Of a stretch of DNA of 64,000 nucleotides, positions 56,137 through 64,000 are shown piece after piece; within the stretch, counting starts at the first letter, position 1; the number at the start of each line of letters is the position of its first letter. The notes under the pieces are model-generated. The model did no database searches and was not told the DNA's origin. It was given only the letters and a program-made list of their open reading frames with translations. Location of the stretch: assembly GCA_029378245.1 (NCBI GenBank), contig JARKIF010000153.1:1-64000 (forward strand), read 5' to 3'. This stretch comes from Roridomyces roridus. Lineage: Eukaryota; Basidiomycota; Agaricomycetes; Agaricales; Mycenaceae. The position numbers and the translations under genes are program-made.

Positions 56137-57220
56137 CATCAGGAAACACCTCCCCAGGTATTTTTGGCACATTTTGCCAAAATTTGCCAAAAATATTGAG
56201 AATAGCTGAATATCCGAAGAATGAGCAAGAATATGTTAGTCCCAACAAAAATACCAAAACTTTTGGCACTTTTGGAGTGGATATTGGCATTGGTTGAACC
56301 TTGCCAACAGAGCAGAAATGAAGAATGAAGCAGAGGGGGAACATTGCATCTCAGTGGGAGCAAAACATTCACCATCAGCTCTGCCCACTGATTGTTGATC
56401 AGGAACAGTCAGGCACAGCTGTTAATCAATGACTGACAGGAACTTACAGAAGTGATTGGGATCTCAGTAGCTAAGGCTATTTTATTTAAATGACAAGGAT
56501 AATTAAATGATGTTTCAAAGGGGAGTTGAACAAGGGACCTCCTGTAAAAGGTACAGACAACACAAAGGGGGAAGCTTACTACTACACTACAATAGAGACA
56601 TGAGTCTGGCAATCTTAGCTCCCATGATGTGACCCCATGAGTCCAACAGTATTATGCACCAACAGAAGAGCACTCAGGGATGGGCTTAGTGAGAGATGCA
56701 AGCCAATCAAGGGCAGATGTGCCTCCACTTCATAGTCCAAAGAGACTGATCTTGTTTGAGGTGCACCACAGACTCTATACCAGAAGACTGAGGTGAGTTG
56801 GTGACCTGGAATACAAGACTTCCTGGCTGTGGATGGATGACTAGAAAGTTTGGCAAATTTGCTGAAACATACCTCAAAATATCTGGCCCACCAAAAAAAG
56901 TTTGGCCAGTTTGCTGAGAAATACCTCGAAATTTCTGGCTCCCCAAAAAAAGTTGTGATATTTTTGCAAAGCTTTCAGAAATTTTGGTGGACAAGCTCTG
57001 GTCAGTTGGAATTGGTACTTTATGCAGGTGTACAGCAGCTACCTTTAATGTACTGCATTTTGATCAGGTTCCCAATGTCATACTGATGAAAAGCAAAATC
57101 TCCATTTTGGAAACTTTGTCAACATTGGGCAAAAGTTTCGAGAATGACTGCAAAATATTTGAGCTGCGAGATATTTTTGAAAGATTTGCGATAAAATATC
57201 CAGGGAGGTTTTTCCTGATG
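56137..57220. mobile_element. 1.08-kb non-autonomous DNA element in an exon
   Basis: The ends are inverted copies: CATCAGGAAACACCTCCC on the left and, reverse-complemented, CATCAGGAAAAACCTCCC on the right, continuing imperfectly to ATTTT. The subterminal parts are rich in TTTGGCAAA words, and a roughly 55-bp tandem repeat with CCAAAAAAAGTT lies near 56870-56965. There is no transposase. The target duplication appears to be 2 bp (CG), inferred from the interrupted gene. Confidence 0.75.
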
Positions 57221-57839
57221 CGCGCGTCACGAACGGGATTGTCTTGTGCCCATGCGTACGCCAGGTCCCGAGATGAACTAGGCCATAGGATGATGAAGAG
57301 TTCAAGTCGGCGACATTCCTGCAGCAGCTTCTGTGTGACGGACCACGGAATCCCGTTGTTCAAACAAAGATGCGTGAGAGCCGGCAACAGAGGGATTTGC
57401 GGAAACACAATGGTATCCTCTTCGTCTATCTCGTCGAAAATGTCAATGTGCGTGACATGCGCGAAGGCTGGGTGTGTGAGATCAATGTGTTGACGGCCAC
57501 CGAAAATGCTTTCAAGACAAAGCGCCATTCGCTCGACGTGCATGTTGGAGAGTACGTCGAGAGTATGAGGAGAAGAGAAGTCCCCGATAGCGGCAAAGTT
57601 CTTTAGGCCAGTGGAGACGCTGAGGACTTGGATCGCATCCTTCCTGCTCCAGCCGGTGTAACCGTCGAGAAAGAGGTGTCGAACTGCAGTGGCGAAGAAT
57701 GTCGGTGGCTTGGACTTGATCGCCTCGAGGATCTTGGGATGATTCCCTGCAACAACGACCATGTATAAAAAGGGCTCGATCCTAGGAGATGTGAGCGAAG
57801 ATGGGTGAAAGATCGAATGACTCCAAGTCTGCCTACCAG

Positions 57840-58296
57840 CAAGGGGTATCAAAGATAAGGAATTGCCTATTATAGGAGGGGGGAGGGGGGTCCCTCCGAA
57901 GGCTGAAAAAAAAGTTTTGTACCAAATTTCTGCAGAACACCAGGAAGGCTCTGTTTGCATAGCTAGACCACTGAACAGAGTCCCAGTGGACTTTCTTGAA
58001 GTTTTCAGTACATGGTCCCGATTGGATCACGTGCTTAAATAGTCACGTGCTCTGGTCACGAGGCACCCAGAATTTCAGCGCGAAACACCGATCTTGGGCT
58101 CCAGAGCTAAGGAAATGCACTAGAAGCCATTTGAAAGCATGTACAGCAGGCAGGCAGGCCGACATACCCCAAATAGGCTGATTTGATGCGTCCCAAAAAG
58201 GAAATTTCCTTTTATAGAGGGGGGGAGGGTCAGCCAATTTGGCTGAAATAAAAAATTTGAGGTGATGTACTGAACTCTTATCTTTGGTACCCCTTG
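57840..58296. mobile_element. hAT-type MITE with 8-bp target-site duplication
   Basis: The termini are CAAGGGGTATCAAAGATAAG and, reverse-complemented, CAAGGGGTACCAAAGATAAG (one mismatch in 20). CCTACCAG flanks both sides (57832-57839 and 58297-58304). An 8-bp duplication and CA(A/G)GGG ends are diagnostic of the hAT superfamily. At 457 bp and without coding capacity it is a MITE. Poly-G tracts lie near both ends. Confidence 0.85.
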
Positions 58297-58734
58297 CCTA
58301 CCAGATAAGAACTCGACTTGCAACACGGAGGAGACTAGGTATGACAGACAGATGAGCGAGGGCCGTCGTTTCGAAGATCTCGCGCTCCAATTCCACAGGA
58401 AGGACTTAGGAGTCCCATACACGGTGGTGGAAGGACAGTGAGTGACTCGCGGCTGAGTCAGACGCTGAATTGATCCGTTGATCGGACATTCGGTTTTCTT
58501 GCGGGCCTGGGGTAAAACTTCGTGTAGCCGTACATATGGCCAGCCTCGCCGGAGGCAGCACCTTATTTACGTCCATGCCCCGAGTCGAACGGAGAGTCAT
58601 TGCGAATTGAATCCTTGGAACGCCGCGAAGTCAATTTGCTCGTTTGCTATCATCATGTTATACAGGGGTGCGTATAATAAATTATCAGGTTTAACAAGCA
58701 GTCCAATTGCCCCATACGCAAACTGAACTACAGC

Positions 58735-59631
58735 TCAATTCTTCCTGAACCTCGCAAAAATACCCCCAGCGCTCCCACGGCTCAGAGCAGGATACGCATC
58801 CTCCGCCTCCCGCCTCCGATCGATGAAGATGGCCAATCCGGAAGCTATGAGGAGGAGGAGGGTGACAAAGCTCATCCAGAAGGCTGAGAGTGTCATGCAT
58901 GAACATCGACGGATATGAAAGGGAAGGAGGAAGTGGCGTACCAGAGCTCGTCACAGTCGTGATTTGAGCTCGATCGTTGACTGAATCCACCTGACCTTTG
59001 ACAAAGGCGTAGAGGGCGATGTCCACGATGAATGCGAGGGTCGCCTGTGTTGTATTTAGACTTGAATTGAAGGGGACTGAGACGATAGACGTACCACGAA
59101 AGCTGCGAGGAGGGACATGAGAGTGGCCATTATCGGTCCATGCTCCCAATTCCTGCTCAATGCAAAGCCGAGTGCGATGGCGGTTAATACAGTAGCTTTT
59201 ATTTGATTTCAATAACAACCCGAAAATGGCGACAAATGAGAAAAACTCACCCACTGGATGGATCGCGAGCCCGCGCGTCCAGGATGCCCCAATCAGGACG
59301 GATTTGAAATTCCCATCAGAGTCGATGCCTGGTATGAGCTCCGAGTACCCATGATGCGTGGGCCCACAGCTACGGTCACCGGAGTAGTCAAACGTGCACG
59401 AAGCCCAAATTCCAAACTGCAAATTGGTTTCAGGGACCAGGTCGATAGTGAAGAATGGGAACTACGCACGCGAACGTCTCCAACTTTGAAGTTGGATATA
59501 GCAGCCGTATACTTGACGCGGACGAAATCCACTCCATTGAGATACGGGAGAGAAATAGAAGTAATGAACCCCAGAAGAAGGGCGACACCAAGACAAGCAA
59601 GGGCAGCAAAGTAGAATGAGCGAGGATGCAT
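58735..59631 (-). CDS. SUR7/PalI-family membrane protein
   Basis: Five exons (59631-59470, 59416-59251, 59195-59095, 59044-58942, 58883-58735) give 226 residues. A first membrane helix (FYFAALACLGVALLLGFITS) is followed by an extracellular loop with FGIWASCTFDYSGDRSC, the GxW...C...C signature of SUR7/PalI proteins. Three more helices follow (ATVLTAIALGFAL, LAFIVDIALYAFV, FWMSFVTLLLLIASGLAIFI) and a basic C-terminus. PalI/Rim9 proteins sense ambient pH at the plasma membrane; SUR7 proteins organise eisosomes. Which applies cannot be said. The gene is intact and shares orientation with the transporter upstream. Confidence 0.85.
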
Positions 59632-59885
59632 CCTTCGAGGACAGGCGAAGACGGGGGTATGATTCAGTGAGAGAATCCCATGACAGCCCTTCTTGTAGCA
59701 CGATCGAGCGCCGGCGGTGCGGGAGTTGAAGATGATCTCCTGATAATAGAGCTGTGAATTATTCAACAGAGTCAGTCACGTAGCAACATCTGTGGGTGAC
59801 TTGACAACGACGGATGCATTCCACAACTTCGATGGCTTCCCGTCGACAGCCACAGGAAACGTCGTGCAGACCTGAGCACCAACTC

Positions 59886-59911
59886 GCAGGCTGGTCTATA
59901 GACCAGCCTGC
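59886..59911. repeat. Perfect 26-bp palindrome
   Basis: GCAGGCTGGTCTA is followed directly by its reverse complement with no spacer. It lies between the PalI-like gene and the end of the MFS gene and could form a cruciform or bind a dimeric factor. Confidence 0.9.
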
Positions 59912-60088
59912 ATCCCTTCTTCCTGGCTACCAGGCGAGTCCCTGTTTGATTTACTTCAGAAATACATCCTACCTTTGATGGCGCTCCTTGTGTGTAGACG
60001 GCGTTCAATCTGTCACCGCCCACAGCGGTTACCAATCAGGATAACATAGCATTGCAATTCTCCAATTCATTTACTTGATTCCTCCCCT

Positions 60089-62612
60089 TCAATATACATA
60101 CCTGAAATCCCGATTCTGCCTGTCCGTCAAATCCAAAAACTCCTACGCACGGCCAATTCGGTCAGCATCGAAAACACCGACGGGGATTCCAGGGACGGAA
60201 CAGGGAACCCACCTTGTCGACTTTCACCCTCTTCCCCTCAATCTCAACAAAAACATCCTCGTCATCGTCAACAGGCGGCTCGGCATCGCGCCTCTTGTTC
60301 TCCGCAACGAGAAGCGCACGGATGAGGAGGACGAGGACCATACAGGAGGCGTAGCACACGGCGATGACGATCCACGGAATGCGGTTACGTGGTTTGTATT
60401 GCACCTGTGTTGACGGCGTTCGTTTGTTTGATGCGCGAGGATGAGACACGGAGGCAAGACTTACTTTCCACATAAATGGGCCGGCCGAGTTGCCGATACA
60501 CTGCCGTGTGTTAGGTGAGCAGACGCCGTGAGCAACTAACCAAACGCAAGGCAAACGCACATAAGCTCCAAGCATGATAGCGTTCGTCGTCACTCGCTTT
60601 GTGTGTCCTGCAGTCACCGAGGAAATCCATGCCAGCGCGATAACTGTACGGATCAAGTCAATTAGCGGAACATACATAAAAAGAAGGAGGACATACCGAA
60701 CCCCGTCGTCCCAACACCAGAAATCCACACCCCGAATAACAACCCCACCTTATCCGTCCACGGCAAAACATTCACGAGAATCGGGCCCAGGACGTTCGGA
60801 ATCATGTACACAAACGACACCCAGGCACGCGAATTTGTCCGCGCCGAAACGTGCACGCCCGTCCAGATGGTGATGATTTCGACTAGACCAGGGACGCAGC
60901 TCAAAAGGGTTGTGTGAAGGACGCTGAACCCAAAACCGGCGACGATGAGGGATTGTTGGTTTCTGGATGAATGAGATTGATATGAAAGGAGAGGGAGAGA
61001 GTACGTACGTCAAGCTGTTGGGGACATTATCGAGAGCGGAGAAGAGCGCAAAGAGCCACGTCTTGGGATCCACCAATGCCTCGATCATCTGTTCTTTCTT
61101 GAATCGTTTATTCTCCACGCCGGTTTGATTTTCCTATCATGGGTGAATGGGTGGAGCTCTTGTTGCAAGGAAGGAGCCGAGGTTCATGCATACCTTGAGC
61201 CTCCTCACAGCGATCGCACGCTCCTCCTTCGTGAGGAACCAGGCATTCGTCGGTGAATCAGGGAAGAAGAACCTTGGCCCCGCGCATCAGCTCCAGCGGG
61301 ACGCAAACACGCAAAATCGATAGGTACCAAAATCCGAGTGAAACGAATAATGTGAGGATACCCGTGATGACCATGAGCCATTGCCACGGCTCGAATCCCG
61401 ATGTCTTGATGTGGAGGACGCCAAAGCTGAGGAAGCCTGCGACGATTTGGGCTGCGGATGGAGTTGAATGGAGGGAAGAGTGCGAAGTGGGGATACGCAC
61501 AAGTGCCGTTCATCAGGACTGGATGTACGAGTAAGCGAAGGGATGAGGAAGAACATGGAGCCACGTACACCAATAGCCGACGCGGATAGTGAGTTCGTTG
61601 CGAGTGTAGAACATGGCCGACACAATCATGAAGCTGCATACAATTTCAGTCGGAGTCAGGTAGACTTGGGTTGCAAGGGGAGACATACCCGGCTGTGATG
61701 GATCTGTATGCGTTCTTCATATCAGCGGCGGAATGGAGGAGAAAGAGGCATCGACCTACCCTTCGCACATGCCAAGAACGAGCCGCACAACCAACAGACC
61801 AGCGAAATTCTTGCACGCAGCGTGGCACGATAGCGCCACAGCCCACACGAAGATGTTGATACTATACACCTCTCTGAATGAGATCGGAACGAATGGGCGC
61901 AGAGACGGAGACTCGCCTCATCCATTTTGCGACGGGGAATCGTTGGAGGGCGAGATTCTGGGGGAACTCGAAAGCGAGGTAGCTCAAGTAGAATACGGTT
62001 CCGAGCCTGGCTGAGCGTCAGATCGGTCTTTGACGGATGGACGGAGCGGGCTCACCAGTTATATCTACGTGTGGGTATTGAGTGTCAGAAGTCCCGGGAG
62101 GGCACTGAACCTACTCGTTTGTCGTCAAGTGTGTCGCTTGCCTATAGAGTTCATGAGAAGAGTGATTCCAAGATCCATTTGGGAGAGCTCACTGAATGCC
62201 TAGTATTGCCGCACTACCCAAGGTCGTTTTATCTGGACGTGGTTTTCAAGGTTACGCGAAGAGCGAGGACGAACCCGACTCACCCATGAACTGTATCCAA
62301 TATAGGACTGGACAGCCTGAGAGGGATGGAGAAACGACAAGATGATGACGCACTGCACATGAGCGGGAGGATATGTCGGTCAATCTTGCGTCTACGCGGA
62401 ATTCAGCATTGGCATTCATTCGAGGAAGATAAGATGAGCACGCACCGGACACGCAGAGCCTCATACGGGTCAAGATCTAGAACACCGTCTCCACCCGACA
62501 CCAAAGCCGCCCCCGTATCGACCTCGGTGACGGAGACTTGCACAGCGCCATGTTCGTGTCCCCGCTTCTCGTTCTCGTCCGTGCTCGAACGATGTTCGCT
62601 GGCCGTACCCAT
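60089..62612 (-). CDS. MFS transporter, anion:cation symporter (Dal5/Tna1-like)
   Basis: About 18 short exons read through from MGTASEHRSSTDENEK to the stop at 60089. Recognisable pieces in order: KIDRHILPLMC, ILYWIQFMDKTTLGSAAILG, ATHLTTNEYNWLGTVFYLSY, EFPQNLALQRFPVAKWM, VVRLVLGMCEG, SAMFYTRNEL, LMNGTAQIVAGFLSFGVLHI, FFFPDSPTNAWFLTKEERAI, ALFSALDNVPNS, GHTKRVTTNAIMLGAY and GNSAGPFMWK. These are signatures of the fungal ACS branch, plasma-membrane H+ symporters for allantoate, nicotinate, vitamins and similar acids. Substrate unknown. One exon is only 9 bp (62064-62056) and one intron starts with GC (61916). Confidence 0.87.
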
Positions 62613-63365
62613 TGTGGTGAAGGAAAAGCGAAAGTCGGGGGAGTGGGGTGGCGCGATAGTATTGGCAGGCACCACACTCTTATAGCAAGCTTCGACGCTT
62701 CTATTTCTCTTGATCTGTTCTTCTCACCGCTGCCAGTTCGTGGAATATCATATTGGCGAGATAAGGATGACGGGCCGTATTCTGATTGGGAGGCAGAGTA
62801 TCGGAATAAATGTGCTGGCGAGTGGAGCGGGAAGCTGCGGGAATCAGGCGGGAGTCCCTTGAGGCCCGGCGCGAACGGACGGACTTGGGACGGACGAGCC
62901 TCGGAGCTCATAAACTTCGTCGATGTGTATCAGAGATAAGTAGTGAAGGAGGACCGTGAGCCGGAGCGAGGGACGAGGGACGAGAGCGGCGGATGTCAGA
63001 CTGATGGTCGACCGTGACGTGGGCGGGAGTCAGCTGACCACCTGACGTGGTCGGATCAGTGAAGCGGAGCCAAATCAATGTAATTGTTAGAAGATATCTC
63101 AATTGAAAGTTGTATTTAGCCATGGGTATTAGCTGCCGATTTGAGATCACCCACGCGCTGTGTCCCCACCAGGCAGAGAAATGGCCGAGGAGTCCTAAAC
63201 CATCGGGTAAGTATAGAATCGCACTAGTAACAATCTACTCGAATGAAATGGCTTGTTCAATTCCGGATTCACCTCTGCGCCAGCTGACTTGAACATTAAA
63301 GACACAGTAAAAGCGCAGGTAGGCACTTAAAAATTGGAGGTTCAAGAGAACAACTACGGCCCATG
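62613..63365. other. Promoter side of the MFS gene and intergenic DNA
   Basis: A possible TATA box (TATAAG, minus strand, 62684-62679) lies about 67 bp upstream of the MFS start. Further right there are short GACGAGG repeats near 62970 and ACGTGG words near 63016-63050. No gene seen. Confidence 0.4.
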
Positions 63366-63457
63366 GACGAAGGCTCGAGTCGAACGAGCTTTGATCAGGT
63401 TGTTGAAGCGATTTGAGTCCGCAAGTATCCCGGATGCACGCCGTGTGCAGCTTCGCC
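63366..63457 (-). ncRNA. tRNA-like unit with compensatory acceptor changes
   Basis: GGCGAAG pairs with CTTCGTC (one G-U), where the copies at 28.4-28.8 kb have GGCGGAG/CTCCGCC; both strands changed together. The D-like arm is GCACACGGCGTGC, and the T-arm GCTCGTTCGACTCGAGC is perfect and again compensated. It lies 35 kb from the array, in the same orientation. No oligo-T run follows within 30 bp. Confidence 0.6.
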
Positions 63458-63687
63458 TGCAGAGGGTGAAGACCGATGACTTGTAAGTAGAGTAAATAAG
63501 TCAATGAGAATCAGAACGGTCCGACAACGAACTAAAGAGAACGGCACCCAAGAAGTCAAGCACGATCACTACTTCCTGTGAAATATATAATCAAGAATTG
63601 ACCACTGGAAATCCCTACCTGGGCACCAGCTAGTCAGACCAGAGCTCGCCCCACCGAAAAAAATACATTTCCTCCCCGTCTGTCCAA

Positions 63688-63780
63688 AGGCAAGGCTGGA
63701 GTCGAACGAGCTCTGATGAGTTGATTACCTAGTCTGGCGATTGGTCGGATTCCTGACGCACGCGATGTGCAGTTTCACCT
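63688..63780 (-). ncRNA. tRNA-like unit, diverged
   Basis: The acceptor AGGTGAA/CTTGCCT pairs with G-U wobbles and one mismatch. The D-like arm is GCACATCGCGTGC, the T-arm GCTCGTTCGACTCCAGC, and TTTTTTT lies at 63663-63657, 25 bp downstream. Confidence 0.5.
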
Positions 63781-64000
63781 TGACATGGGTGTAACAGACC
63801 CAGCTCAGAGCAGAGAACGAAACCGAGAAAAAAGGACGTGGTGAATGGATGATAATGATTATTGTGATTCGTCGCGGGCGCGGGGTACAAGTAGTATGGA
63901 TACAATAAGATTCGAGTTGAATACGCCTGAAGACGAGGGGATTACTGGCATAAAGCCTACAAATCGCCTTCAGAGGGACCCGAGCATGACACCGCCAGTC

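Larger units (their letters stand above)
55901..58400 (-). pseudogene. F-box-like gene interrupted by two DNA elements
   Basis: Four pieces join: an exon ending at 58302 (LPVELEREIFETTALAHLSV, SLLRVASRVLIW); an exon 57781-57221 (IEPFLYMVVVAGNHPKILEA, then a helical region ending NPVRDAR); a continuation from 56136 (FVIAFFESYWGQWEDGARGS, TFWTRAEEFIARKKRGE); and, after an intron, a last exon ending at 55901. Removing the insert at 56137-57220 plus its 2-bp duplication restores D-A-R-F in frame. The other insert lies in the intron. A TAA stands just before the F-box-like segment and no usable ATG was found, so the gene is probably dead at both ends. The layout matches a mushroom family of uncharacterised F-box-like proteins. 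Confidence 0.7.

Overview
This window comes from a nuclear genome of a filamentous basidiomycete, most likely a mushroom-forming agaricomycete. The basis is gene architecture: most genes are cut by many introns of about 45-65 bp with GT..AG (sometimes GC..AG) ends, exons can be as short as 9-21 bp, and the gene families are ones expanded in mushrooms (NACHT-WD40 and TPR-CHAT proteins, MLKL-like kinases, F-box/LRR proteins, BCS1-like AAA ATPases, 7-TM membrane proteins, small secreted cysteine-rich proteins). No rRNA, organellar or bacterial signature was seen. Genus-level assignment is not possible from the sequence alone.

Layout. 0-10.3 kb: a SAM-like domain remnant, a Tc1/mariner-type (DDE_3) transposase with one nonsense codon, two divergently transcribed paralogous small secreted proteins, and a decayed member of a large basidiomycete family. 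11.5-18.4 kb: an intact 7-TM membrane protein and a 1,400-residue TPR-CHAT protein. 18.7-21 kb: an LRR relic and an SDR gene with a 1-bp frameshift. 21-29 kb: gene-poor, filled with small inverted-repeat elements and an array of tRNA-like, RNA-polymerase-III-type units all on the minus strand. 29-46 kb: a hypothetical protein, an NmrA/EasG-like reductase, a broken NACHT-WD40 gene, an F-box protein, an MLKL-like protein kinase and a LOG-type phosphoribohydrolase. 46-53 kb: MYND-finger protein, BCS1-like AAA ATPase with a repeated N-terminal segment, and a DFR-like reductase. 53-64 kb: a gene-poor stretch, an F-box-like gene hit by two DNA elements, a SUR7/PalI membrane protein, an ACS-type MFS transporter, and two more tRNA-like units.

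How genes relate: there is no single pathway cluster. The strongest theme is self/non-self and cell-death type machinery (TPR-CHAT, NACHT-WD40, 4-helix kinase) next to reductases and transporters, embedded in transposon-derived DNA. The most unusual features are the array of structured tRNA-like units, each followed by an oligo-T terminator at a nearly fixed distance, and the three tandem 21-bp exons in the NACHT gene, each coding for one heptad.
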